From NCBI RefSeq assembly GCF_028453695.1, contig NC_135774.1, positions 21,204,001 through 21,268,000 on the forward strand: a stretch of DNA of 64,000 nucleotides, written 5' to 3'. Below are positions 36,742 to 47,939 of the stretch, piece after piece; position 1 is the first letter of the stretch; every line of letters starts with the position of its first letter. Origin of the DNA: Augochlora pura (taxonomy: Eukaryota; Arthropoda; Insecta; Hymenoptera; Halictidae). Position numbers and translations under genes: made by a program. The notes below the pieces were generated by a model. It was not told where the DNA came from and did not search any database. It was given only the letters and a program-made list of their open reading frames with translations.

Positions 36742-36754
36742 TCTCTCCTCCCTT
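36664..36754. repeat. CT-rich microsatellite
   Basis: About 90 bases of CT repeat with a few CG/CCC interruptions. The open frames over it are serine/leucine or Arg/Glu runs. Confidence 0.95.
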
Positions 36755-37159
36755 CGCCACCCTTTCCACCTGACTCGATAGGAAACGAGAAGGCTCGCGA
36801 CAGCGTCTGAATGGATAACGAGACGCGTACAGTATCGAAAACAATTTCGGTTCTACAGATCGGCGCCAACGGCTAAAACGTCCCTCCCTATTCAACCTCC
36901 GCGATTCCGAACAATGGCAGCACTCCGGTCGGCATTAAATTCTCGTTGGATTCAGCGCATCGGTCGCGCAGTCGCGATTTACGTCTTTCGTGTAGTGTCC
37001 CGCGTGTCGGCCACGGTTTACGGCCAGAACCATCGCACACCTCCGAAGCGAAAAGATGATATAAAACAGTGCGCCGCGATTAGACCGTTTGCGAGGCTAT
37101 TCGTTCGGTTCGCGTCGAATTATTCGCTCGCGTCAAAAGCATGCAAATACTTCTGTAAT

Positions 37160-37430
37160 TATTTGTGTAACTATTTTTGTATATAGAATTATCTGTGTAA
37201 CTATTTTTGTATATAGAATTATCTGTGTAATTATTCACGAGTATAGAATTATCTGTGTAACTATTTTTCTATATAGAATTATCTCTGTAATTATTCACGA
37301 ATATTGAATACGTGTAATTATTTATGTATATTCAATTATTTGTGTAATTACGTATGTATATATAATTATTTGTAAAATTACTTATGTATATTCAATTGTC
37401 TCGGTATTTATGTATGTAAATTTAATTATT
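37160..37430. repeat. 30-bp tandem repeat, degenerating to the right
   Basis: TGTGTAA starts at 37164, 37194, 37224 and 37254, with CTGTAA at the next position (37284), an exact 30-base period. Beyond 37310 related TGTGTAATTA and TATGTATAT words continue irregularly. Confidence 0.88.
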
Positions 37431-37941
37431 AACACATATGTTGTTGTTATTATTATTATTAGATACGTATTGGATGCATTGTTGCACGTGCATTTAATAC
37501 GGCACATTGATACGATCGATTAAATCTTTCGATGAATGAGATTTAAAATAAATAATAAGAAATTCAATTCTCGTGTTTTTAATCAGATATATAAATATAC
37601 TTGAGAAAACAAAATGATATTATATCATAACTATACAATTAATATTGTTTCTTATATTTTATATTATAGAAATATCGTAGAAGAATTAGTTCATTTTTTA
37701 TTAATGTGTATATTTATAAAATCGTGTATAGAACTGTAGTAATAAGCATCGATGTTTGTAAAAGAAACAGATGTAAAGAAACATATATAAACAATTTACT
37801 GCTACACGATTAACACGCGAACTGCAATACATGAAGGAAAAGCAACAGAAATCCAATAAGATTCAACGAAAGTATTTGATGAAAAATTTCTGACGGGTAA
37901 TTTCGATCCAGCCGCGGGTCATTGATCACAAGGAATTTTTA

Positions 37942-38145
37942 ATGTCGTTAGGGGGAGGCTATTGGAAAAATATCTCTCGGTTGTTCATCTGTCAACCGTA
38001 TAAAGAAAAATGCGCTCGCGTCGTACTGTATATAAAGTCGATACGAGACTTGCCCGGTGAAGGGATCGTTTATCATCAGCAGATAGTGGATCTTTTTAAA
38101 AAAATGAAAAGAACATCTCCTTCGCGTAACTTGCAAAGACCGAAG
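37942..38145 (+). CDS. Hypothetical exon, tentative
   Basis: An open frame from the ATG at 37942 runs 68 codons to a good donor, CCGAAG|GTAAGC (intron from 38146), in phase 0. A TATA-like TATATAAAG at 38029-38037 raises the alternative that transcription starts near 38060-38076 and the true start is the ATG at 38104, giving only 14 codons. The peptide (MSLGGGYWKNISRLF at its start, KKMKRTSPSRNLQRPK at its end) matches nothing I know. It pairs in phase with the candidate exon at 38420-38638 across a 274-base GT-AG interval. An open frame of this size is expected by chance, so support is weak. Confidence 0.2.
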
Positions 38146-38278
38146 GTAAGCAAAAATCCATTTTACCTGTCAACTTTCCGTGCATCGAATGCGTTCGGAT
38201 TGCGGTGAAATTCGAACGAAATGCTGATTGCAACCGCACGTGAGATCATGTCGCGGGAACGACGTCGATTAAGCATCA

Positions 38279-38352
38279 GGTTGGAAACTATGAAACGGGC
38301 GTCGCAGCTGCACAGAGACTAAACAAGAACGCCCGTTTCATAGTTTCCAACC
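38279..38352. ncRNA. Perfect 24-bp inverted repeat, 26-base loop
   Basis: The arms at 38279-38302 and 38329-38352 are exact reverse complements (left arm starts GGTTGGAAACTATGAAACGG). Transcribed from either strand it would fold into a stable 24-bp hairpin. A stem with no mismatch is unusual for a conserved microRNA precursor, which normally has bulges. A hairpin RNA, a young foldback duplication or a tiny inverted-repeat element are alternatives. It lies within the putative intron 38146-38419. Confidence 0.35.
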
Positions 38353-38419
38353 CTAATACACTCCGAAGGAGACGATATTTTGATTAAGAACAACGTGTTC
38401 TGTTGTCTCGGGATTACAG

Positions 38420-38638
38420 AAGAATCAACGTGCTAATTACAAGTATACAAGGCGACGAAGTGTTGCCTCAGCAAAGTGTCTTCGTAAAAATGAAACGTCT
38501 CCCCACAAAGTTCTACCTGAATCATTGTGCGACAAGAATGGGGACAGGTTAACGCCAATTAGAATGTTTGGGACGGGTTTTTGGAAAAATGTATGCGCTC
38601 CACGGGAGGCGTCGGATGCATCGGGTGGGGCAGCGCAG
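38420..38638 (+). CDS. Hypothetical internal exon, tentative
   Basis: Bounded by an acceptor-like CGGGATTACAG before 38420 and a strong donor, GCGCAG|GTAAGAG, after 38638. The frame in phase 0 is open for all 73 codons and joins in phase with 37942-38145. It reads KNQRANYKYTRRRSVASAKC onward and contains three cysteines, a basic RRR site and GTGFWKNVC. The GFWKN word echoes GYWKN in the upstream frame. I do not recognise a family. The minus strand is also open here, so openness alone is not strong evidence. Confidence 0.2.
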
Positions 38639-39009
38639 GTAAGAGCACAAAGACCCTTCACCTGCTAATTCCAGGAATCCTCCTGAATCCCTGGGTCTTA
38701 ACTCCCGGAATGCGCATGGGTTTATAACACACGCCGACTGCTGTTAAAGCATCAGAAAGAACTGCTAGTAGAATATTCCCGAATTAAGCGGAGGGGAAAC
38801 ATCCTGCCGGCAAACAGAAACAGCAAAGGGAACGACAGAACGAACACGTTCGTAAAAACGAGAAGTTCAGTTTTTAAAATAACAGGAGATGCGCCCCGGA
38901 CGTAATTCCGAGCGTAATCTACACATTCGGGCTTTCCGAAAATACGTGGTGCGGCTGAAGTTCGTCGATCTTTTTTAACGCGGAACCTGCGCGGAGCACC
39001 AAATGCGAT
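38639..39009. other. Spacer, no feature seen
   Basis: Nothing recognised. Confidence 0.4.
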
Positions 39010-39535
39010 TAAAGGGTGCTGTTATTTAGACATTTCGATGGTTTTATCGCGATGCACGCTTGAATCAAAAAAATCTATTCCATTATTTTCTATAAAAACT
39101 CTTACGGTTTCAGCGATTTTCAAATAAAACGTGTAATATTGGTCGGAATAATCGACGTGGCAAGCTTAGTGCTAGTCGTAATCGTTTAATCACTGTTATC
39201 ACAATGCACGATTGAATTAAAGAATTTATTCAATTAAAATAAAATTATGTATATTATTTATATTAAAATAAAAAATGTGATGCCACTCAAAATGACCGAC
39301 ATAGCAAGTTCAATGCTAAATAAATCCAGCATCGGATTCTTGAAGATGGCGCGATTGGATTTATTTAAACATTTCGCCACTTTTATTATAATAATATATA
39401 TATTTTAATTCTTATTCATCCGTTAAATTATTCGTCTATTAAAAGAGTGCTTATAATGTCAACAATGTTAACATAAAAACTGTGAAACTGGTCACAAGGA
39501 CCTGCTTGGTAAAAGGTTAGCGTTAAACAAATCCG
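39010..39535. repeat. Diverged tandem duplication of about 145-150 bp
   Basis: ATCGCGATGCACGCTTGAAT (about 39046) matches ATCACAATGCACGATTGAAT about 152 bases on. CGTGGCAAGCTTAGTGCTA (about 39157) matches CATAGCAAGTTCAATGCTA 143 bases on. A third, weaker unit may follow to 39535. The shared right ends resemble the GTGGCATTCAACGTGTTAA end of the nested element at 27529, so these may be decayed TTAA elements in tandem. Confidence 0.45.
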
Positions 39536-39784
39536 ATATGATGAATTTCAATAATCCTTCATTGTACGATAATCAAGGAAGGAGTTTCCTTTGTGCAGAG
39601 AACTTCGCGGAACTTGCAAATCTAACGAGACCCGCTCCTTTTCCTATGCGTTCTGCGAACTAAGCACAGTCTCGCAGCAAATTTTCCGTTCCTCGTGGAC
39701 TTATTCGAAGACGGACGTGCTTGTTGCTATCGTCGCGCAATTTGTCTTCGGCAACTTTCAATGCTAATTCTGTTTCACCGCAAT

Positions 39785-39973
39785 TTAACCTCTTAGACAC
39801 GACGCGCCATTATAGTGGCTTTCGCGGATGTTTCGTGTTTCGCTCAATTGCATTATTAGTTATTAAAGTAAACGATTCAAGTGAAAGTGTATATGTACAA
39901 TGCACTAAGAAAAATGGTAATTTAGTTATGAAAAATTTCATTCGCGTAAATCCAGCCGTGCCTGAGAAGTTAA
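39785..39973. mobile_element. piggyBac-type MITE (189 bp)
   Basis: TTAA at both ends. Left TTAACCTCTTAGACACGACG, right read inward TTAACTTCTCAGGCACGGCT. A near-perfect palindrome, GCCATTATAGTGGC, lies at 39806-39819. The element at 60627-60874 is an inverted copy of the same family, sharing the left 110 bases and the right 35 bases, with a middle segment missing here. Confidence 0.88.
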
Positions 39974-42600
39974 TGCATATATCAAGGAAATGGGGAGTGA
40001 GGGGGGATGGAGAGGGACGATCATTGTTAACACGCTCGGTACAAACAGATACACAATTTGTAACGCGAGTCGTGCTCTATAAATAAAATACTGTAGAACG
40101 TTAATCGAGACGAGACTAATTCCGAGAGAAACGACACGCGAATTCTTTTTGCGAGCGATAATTAACCGCGAGATGGAAAGCGCATCACGCTGACCGATGC
40201 GATCCGTATAAAGTATTTCTTCTACGAATCTACTATCCGATTTCGAAACTCCCGACGAATCCCCGTGCAGCCTCGCTCGCAATTACAAGTTTGTTTCAAC
40301 GTTTTATTGAAGCGTGCTCATTAGCGACGCGAAACGACCGCGATTATTATTATCTATTTACTGATTTCGCTCGCGTAATTCCGTTTTTAAGCAGGACGGG
40401 GTGTACCTTTCCCTGCGCCCGAGGAAACACCGGCGAACAATAACTTTTTCGCAGCACAACGACGGCTGTATACGATTACCCCGCCGTCCTCTATCAAAGC
40501 GCGAAACACGCACCGTTAAACAGGGTACACGCGGAACGTTGTTTCGCTGCAATTTAAACTTTATCGAAGGCACCGTATAACCGGCGATAACCATTGACGC
40601 ATTGTTCCATCTCTTATTCTACTTATTAACGAACGCATCGCGGCCACAATTTACGCGAAACACCATTGTCGTTTGGCGCGCGAAAATTAAACTATCGCTT
40701 CGACGATGTACACGCGCGCGAAAACTAAACGAAAATTTCGTTGATAAAAATTTCATAAAAAATTATGTTGTAATTACAATTATAATAGATTGTTGTTGAA
40801 ACGTTATTATTATTGCATTCAACCGATTATTTAAATCGATTAATTGACATTTCTATCTCGCCGTTAGCCATGGAACGCTTTTAATGTCTCGTAATTGTCA
40901 TTATAATTAAAAATCATTATAAATTCCGCTGACTTCGCGCGACACCGAGATTATTACGATCATTGTCGCGGCAACGACAAATTAACTCGTATTCATCGAC
41001 ACGTTTTAAATCGTCATTCGAGCTACACACGGCCGTGATTTAAGAAAATGACTGGTCGAATCCTTTCACGCGTCATCGCAATGTCAAAAGCGATCCGAAT
41101 ACAGCGACTGCCAGGCTACCTATAAATGGTTAACGATACCTGCTTCTGTCTGCTGCAGCCGTGAAATGAAAGGGCGTGGAAGACCAACACAGTGTTACGA
41201 CACCTGCTACACGGCACACGTGAAAGGTATACCTGTACGCGAAGCTTGCGAAGAATAGGAATATACGCGGACGTCTTAATATCCGAACGAGCAATTTGGT
41301 GATGTGTTTGGATCTATGATCGAGTAAATAATTGGAAAATTATGTGATCTATTACGATTCAAAATTTTACATTCTTATTTTTTTACAACGCTATTAAATT
41401 TTATTTGCCAAGTTGATAATTATGATTATTGTTGCAAAAAAAGGTGGTAAACGATTGCTGTGTATCTTTATGCAAAATGAAAATCGTCGAAGTTAATTCT
41501 ATGGAATTTAAGTTAGATAAAAATGTCTTTTTAAATGTCCCGAAAATTATATGTTTTTATTCAATCACGTATCAACGATCAGATACTTTTTACCAGGCAT
41601 TGTATTAAACAAATTATTAAAGACGACAAAGATAGTCATGCTACAAACGGTAAACGGTCAGTGGTTCGGTAAAATAAGTTTATCCATCCTACAGTCCGTC
41701 GCGTGGACTATCGAAACGGTATCGCGGATCCCGCGAGCGTACCGAATTAATTGAAATTAATAGCACGGTGGCAGCAATTAACGCGCGCGAGAAAACTGAT
41801 GCTCGCCGCATTATGAACCGTAAACGTTCTTATCGCACGGCGTGTTAGAGAGGCGGCCGCGGCGTAAGTTATACGAGTGTTAATGAAAATACGGAAGAAG
41901 GTCGAGTTTTCGCTCGTACAGCGCTCGGCTCGCGCCTCGGAAAATTTCCCTGTCAAACGGATGCGGGAGGGGGGGCGTCCATAAAAAAAATTTGCCTGAA
42001 TACGGCCAGGTGCAAATAAGAATGCAGCGGTGTTCAGAAAACTTGCAGTTCTCTAACTATGCGCGTTCGCGAAAGCATAAAAGTGATACGCGCGTTTACG
42101 TTTCTAACAAGTTCGGCTTTTCTGCCGTTGCGGCGGCGGGAGCGCGCTTTTCAAACGTTATGAAAAGAATTATGACCCCCCTATCGTTCACTCATTAACT
42201 TTCGAGACCCCGGGGCCTTTTACGAGCGCGATCCGCGAGCTTGCGCACAATAAAACACAAACTCGAAATTTTAGCGGACCAAGATGAAATTGCGGCTTTA
42301 CGATTTCAGTTTTCGTTTTATATTCTCGTTGGAAATCGTTGCCTCGCTTTTATCTCACCTGTTGCGTTAAGTGCCGCATAATATTCCGATTAATTCGCGA
42401 AATTTTCTGTTGCCATAGCCGCGCACCTAATTTTCCCGTGTTACAAATGTTCGATCAATGTTATCGTCATTTACGAGCGTCTACCACAGGATCATCTCGC
42501 CACTCGAACGGCAGATTTTTCTGACAAAAATAGAGCCGAGTGTGCTCACGATCATTTATAATTCTAGACGTACCACTTTTTCTTTTACGCTCCAATGAAA
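39974..42600. other. CpG-rich to mixed sequence, no gene recognised
   Basis: Several overlapping open frames of 60-115 codons on both strands, none with a recognisable domain or flanked by a convincing splice-site pair. No repeat array. Confidence 0.4.
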
Positions 42601-43075
42601 CATCTGTGAATTCAAATTATTTGCCGAAAATTTCATATACAATTATATCAATTACAGTATCTATTTCTGTATTATATAGTACAATTATAAATATTGTATA
42701 TTTATAATAATAAGGCATCTTTTTATTATCAAGATATAGTACTCAGTAACGATCGAAATTCGAATTTGAAAATTATTAAATATAATCATAAACTGTTTAG
42801 AAAATACCTGATGTTTTTTTATTACATAATGACTGGCTTGTTATCTAAAATGTTTTTACGTTGTACAACTTAATGAATACTAACAGTAACCCATCACGTC
42901 AAAATCTATTAATCAAACAATCTATTATAACTAAAAATTATAACTTTAAACTTATTGTTTACAAGATATATGTAGAGTAAACCTTTCATAGAACTTTACT
43001 CCAATATACATAGAAAGAGCTAATACGCCTCCGCAAACATTTCTAGAAAACTTGTACAACGTTGGAAATCTGAAA
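42601..43075. other. AT-rich spacer
   Basis: Nothing recognised. Confidence 0.45.
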
Positions 43076-43498
43076 TTAATTTGAATATGGATCCCAAAAC
43101 GTTTCGTCGACGAGCAAATTCCAGCTTCCTCCAACAATGGATTTCCCCTCTTTAAAGTTAAATGGTATTTGAGGAAGCCTCAAGAATAATACAGGAGTGT
43201 CGGCGTACATATATGCACACGTTGCACATCCTCCTCGTCGATCAATACCTATCTTACATCGTAACTGATCGGAACATCCACATTCGAACCTGACACGTGC
43301 AAAATAACGGCGTGTACAGGCCGTTTCGTAAACGCGCGTATAAGTGCATATATTCACGGATAGCAAAATTATGATACTCGTTAACGCGTGTGTGCGTCCT
43401 GTTAGGCAATACAATGATTTACAACGAAAAACGAAAGTCCGTTTGGTGACTACGAGACGACACGATCGATAGTAAAGATAAATCGACTCGAAAATCAT
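43076..43498 (-). CDS. Hypothetical cysteine-containing open frame, tentative
   Basis: A 140-codon minus-strand frame in a region of average composition. It contains a hydrophobic run (ALTSIIILLSVNICTYT) followed by six cysteines spaced C-x11-C-x-C-x5-C-x8-C-x2-C within ACTRRYFARVRFECGCSDQL and the residues after it. That order recalls a secreted small disulfide-rich peptide, but the hydrophobic run starts about 40 residues after the Met and no known family matches. An acceptor-like TTTTGCACGTGTCAG precedes the FECGC part, so a shorter exon is possible. By my rough estimate about one frame of this length is expected by chance in the window. Confidence 0.15.
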   Translation of the reverse strand: MIFESIYLYYRSCRLVVTKRTFVFRCKSLYCLTGRTHALTSIIILLSVNICTYTRVYETACTRRYFARVRFECGCSDQLRCKIGIDRRGGCATCAYMYADTPVLFLRLPQIPFNFKEGKSIVGGSWNLLVDETFWDPYSN

Positions 43499-44928
43499 CT
43501 TTCAGACAACGCGAACAAAGTTGTTAACAATTCATAAACTTTTACACTTAAAAAAATATTCCGTATTTCATAATTCTCTGACATCGAGCTAAGTATTCCA
43601 AGATTTATCTGAAAATAAATCAATTTAGTTTATGCCACGATCGACAAATAACGCAACAGATTCCAAAGAAGTGTCAGAAAAAGGTGAGAAAATGTCTCTC
43701 AAAAATCGCGTGAATTTGTCGCAGTCAGTATAATTACATAAACAGGACTAAACGAAAAAAGCCATCGATGTCGTTAATCAAGATTTATTCTGTGCTCGCG
43801 GTAACGTAAAACTTAAAATGTCCGACGTAGTTACGTGGCTTTAAATTCGATTTGCATCGAATTCTCGAAATCTATGAATTTTAATTTTAGCTCGCTGAAT
43901 TTTAAAAAGGTGTGCCTTGCCGGTTTTTGCGCGTGAAAAACGGTGCCCGGAGAAACATTGTTCATGTAACGCTGAAACTAGTAACGGCAAATAGTGCAGA
44001 AGTTATCGCGAAAGATGTATTCTATATGGAGAAGATTTAATTTAACTTCTGCAGGGCGTTAATCAGATTTTTGAAGTTCGCGCGGTGGCGTGATGTGTCG
44101 TGAGAATGATTTAAATACTAAAAATGGCTATAGCTCAGGGTAAAACCAGGTCAGACGGAGCTAACGCTTACACGAACTTTTTTTATCATTTCTAATCTGG
44201 GGATTCACCCTCATAGTTACCGCGTATCTTTTATTATTTTGCAAGGGAACTAGCACGTATTTTTTCTGTCCAGCGGTAATCGCGGAATTTATCCATTCTG
44301 AAGTTAATAATTAGGCTGACGCTAAATATATATGTTATAACGCAATATACAATAAAAATAAAACAATAAAAATTCTCTTCATTAGTTAAAAATATTTATT
44401 CTAATCCGTCGACAACAATACAATAACATTCTCGAATTCTAGGTATATTTACACTATTTTGCATTATTCCATATTCCATTCATTTCGCCATAAATGCATA
44501 AAATCCACGATCTAGTTATCATACATGACTATGAATCATAGCATTCCTCTCTGATTGCACTGCACACATTTGAACTTTCTAGTTTTCGCTGGATCTACGG
44601 AACACTAAAAAGCACCTGTTGTTATATTCCTGCATGCAAATAACAAGCACATATATTCATACCGATTTTTAGCGATTCGTGGCACAGTAAATATTTGTGT
44701 ATCCAATGAAACCAATTTATAGAATAAATTCCCGCGCAAATGTATTGTTTTGAATACTTTCACTATCTCGCCGACACCCTAAAGAATTTCATGGAATTAA
44801 AACGTTTCATTTAGCATTTAGTGAAAATTGAAAAATAAAGCCATAGAGGAAATCAATTCCTACTCCGACGCCTCTCATATTCCACGGATCCTAATCAAAT
44901 ATAATCGATAAAAAAAGATAATAATATC
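43499..44928. other. AT-rich spacer
   Basis: No gene or repeat recognised. Confidence 0.45.
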
Positions 44929-45024
44929 GTAAGAATAATAAAAATAATTATCGTAAAAATAATAAAAATAATTATCGTAGAAATAATAAAAATAATAAAA
45001 ATAATTATGGTAACAATTACGATA
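44929..45024. repeat. AT-rich tandem repeat, about 22 bp unit
   Basis: Units of AATAATAAAAATAATTATCG recur with small length changes. Noncoding. Confidence 0.85.
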
Positions 45025-45359
45025 ATTGATGGCGTGACAGAGTTAACGATCGTAAATTCCGAACTTCGGAGCAGAGCGTCCGCAACTCCAGCTCGTATAA
45101 ATCGAGTGCCTCGGAGGACTGTGGAAGTGCTGCACTCGAAAAAATATTAGCCGGTAAAGAGTTAGAACTGCGATAAAAATCATACGGATTCCTGAACGAG
45201 AAGAGGTACTGTCTACGAAGCTGCGCGGGTAACAAGGAGAACTGTTGCAGGCGGTAGCAGAATTCACGAGTCATATTTTCGCGTCACGAGTGGTAAAAGT
45301 AAAGTGATTCGGTCGAAAAGCCACAATATTACAAACGAGCGTGGAATAAAGAAGTTAAA

Positions 45360-45560
45360 TGGAACGGATGGATACGCCATGAAAAGCCCTGGCCTCGGCG
45401 GAGCGGGCGCGCGCGCGCGCGGCGCGAGAGTTCGAGCTCGGGTTTGGGCTCTCGGGCTCTCGGGCTCTCGGGCTCTCGGGCTGGCAGCGGCGGCGGCGAC
45501 GACGACGATGACGAGATGGTGGAAAGCATCAGTGGTCCCGGAGCATAGTACACTTCAAGG
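45360..45560. other. GC island with alternating CG and an 8-bp repeat
   Basis: A 14-base alternating GC run (45407-45420), then four copies of GGGCTCTC at 45446-45477 with a variant at 45478, then GGC and GAC triplet runs. Alternating CG is the classical Z-DNA-forming sequence. Open frames on both strands are low-complexity. Confidence 0.8.
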
Positions 45561-47317
45561 CTAACCGTTCGCCTGTGTACAGTCCCCGACATAAATTACT
45601 GACAATGAGTCCAGCCATCAACGGTCGTATCTTGAAAATGAGCCACGTCTTTCTTGGCTCGGTTCGCGGGCTCGTGCAACACACACGCTGCTGCTGCTGC
45701 ACGCTATGCGGTAATACTGTTCCCGTGTACCCGGCTGAAGAATGTTATACGCAATATTACATCTTGTAAGGTGTAAGGAAGATTAAAACGGTGCGATAGC
45801 CGCAGATACGGAACACGCCGCGTTACAAATCTTACATTGGTTTCTTCCGCGAGTATCGCGGACCGTGTCGATTGGTTTAAACATTACGCAATTAAGTCGA
45901 CGTGTAACGGCTTTGGTGGATATTTGTTAAACGATACGAAGAAACTTTTCTACAAATTACACCGTTGCCCGTTGCGGTACCGACGTTTCGAATCTATCGG
46001 GCACCTCTCTCCGCCGGCGAATTAAATGCAACAACCGGGCCAATGCGATTGCGTTAACCCGTGTACGAAATTTTTATGGAGCTGTGACCCCTGTGTCAAA
46101 GAGTGAATTCAATTCGTTTAATTGCCGCTATTTATTACTCGAATCGTGTTCCGGACTTCCACAATACACGGTTTACGACAACCACGAGTTTCTAACTACG
46201 CTCGCCCCTCAGTTTACGCGGTACCTTTTTACATGCGGTACGTTATAACACTATTTACGTGGTATTTCTTTTTGTAGGCGATATCAATTTACACGATCGG
46301 AGTTTACACGACCCGTAAATCTTTTATAAGGCCGTTGAATTTGTCATAAGATTGAGAGGTGCCGTCGCAAATGTTAATCGAAACATTCAATCGATCTTTG
46401 AATTTACAAGTAACAATGGAAATGAATAATAATGGCCTAACTTCCGAGTACTTTAATCAATGGTGGCATCGAATAGAATTAAATAATAAATAAATACAGT
46501 GCAGATTTTTATACGAAACAAAAACTTTTTCCATGTGTTACAAGAAGCAAGAGTCACTTATGAGTCGTAAATAATACTTGGATGCTCTTTATCTCATTTT
46601 CTATACCTTATTTCATACCAAAAATAATGGCAAAAAAGTGGTAAAATATTATAGCAAATAAAGTTACAATTTTAAATATTTTTTGTGCTTCTTTGTCCGC
46701 AATAATATGAACAAATTGATATTTTAACTTTTGCGCGTGCAATCAAAATGTCCATAATATTTGAAGCTTAGTCGTTTAACTCTAGAACGAACCCCTCTAT
46801 TTTCTATGTACTGTTACTATTATTATCACATATTACAGATTATATAAAATATAAACTGAATGTTTTAGTATTTATCTACGCACATTTTGTGGTGTCATCA
46901 TCAACCACCAAGGGCCATTCTAAGATCAAAATATGTTATATACATTTTTTCAATGAAACCGAAAAGGTTTTGTGATATTTTGTCAAGAGTTACTAAAACA
47001 TACTAAAGGCGAAATAGGAACGGATCAATTTCAAATCTCAGCAGCGAAAGGATAATTTCTCGCGAATAATCGTAATACAAAAAAAAAAAGGGCAGTCGGT
47101 AATTCCACGTTGTCTTGCTCTGTTTGAAGAAACATGTCCAAAGAAATTGCCCGAGATCCGTATCGAAGGAAATAAAAATTCCGACGACCTTGATCCACCC
47201 TCGTCACCCCCGGGCACCCTACTACTTCGCCTCGCCCACTGAAATTCCCGGAGCGGCTTAAACGCACAGTGGCACTTGTCCCGTGAAATATTCTCGAACA
47301 GGAACAAAAGGCGGAGG

Positions 47318-47318
<1 letters not shown>
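45561..47318. other. No gene recognised
   Basis: CpG-rich until about 46350, then AT-rich. A CTG run lies near 45690. TTAACCCGTGTACGAAATTT at about 46054 could be a lone TTAA-element end, but no partner was found. Confidence 0.4.

Positions 47319-47349
<31 letters not shown>
47319..47349. repeat. (GA)n microsatellite
   Basis: GA run of about 15 units. The minus-strand serine/leucine frames across it are artefacts. Confidence 0.95.
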
Positions 47350-47352
<3 letters not shown>

Positions 47353-47639
47353 GTCGTAACAGTGCGGCAAGTCGAGGACAAGATTGTTCGTCCGAAAGCA
47401 ACGATCCACCGGATTAGCGACTACCCGGGAATTTTCCGTGCCGTCGGACACGAAGGAAGGGATTTGTTCACCTTTGCAAGAGCAATCGCGGGTCCCTATG
47501 CCATCACGCGCAACCTATGCGTCTGCCTGTGCACGATAAAAGCGCGTCCTCCCTCCGTGAGAGTCTACCGACGCGTTTCGCACCTGTTGGAATGCGAGAG
47601 AGACACCGAGGGCAGGGACCGAGCAGCGCCAGCAGCGAG

Positions 47640-47760
47640 AAACAGAATCAGAGAACTAGAAGGAGAGAGCGTGGGAGAAAGAGAACGATGGAGGGAGAGT
47701 GCGCGAGAGCGAGAGAGAGAGAGAGAGAGAGGGGGAATGGAACGAAAGAGAGAAAAGATG
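47640..47760. repeat. Purine-rich tract with (GA)n
   Basis: GA-rich sequence with a pure run at about 47713-47740. The 155- and 124-codon frames crossing it are Arg/Glu-rich low complexity. Confidence 0.9.
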
Positions 47761-47925
47761 AAACAGGCAGATTTAGGGGTGGCCCGTGGAAGAGTTCAGC
47801 CCTCGATAGGGTCCGTTGCGTATACCTAGGGATACAGCGTGTCCGAAAACACGGGAAACGGATAAAGTCGAATGGATTAAGGATTACGTAAAATCGTTTG
47901 CGAAAGTCTCATTTACAGAGACCGG

Positions 47926-47939
47926 CCGGCCGGCCGGCG
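47926..47939. repeat. (GGCC)n short run
   Basis: CCGGCCGGCCGGCCGG, a self-complementary tetranucleotide run of about 15 bases. Confidence 0.8.

Noticed and set aside
47362..47891. Arg/Glu-rich open frames of 155 and 124 codons.
   Set aside because: They translate the GA microsatellite at about 47640-47760.
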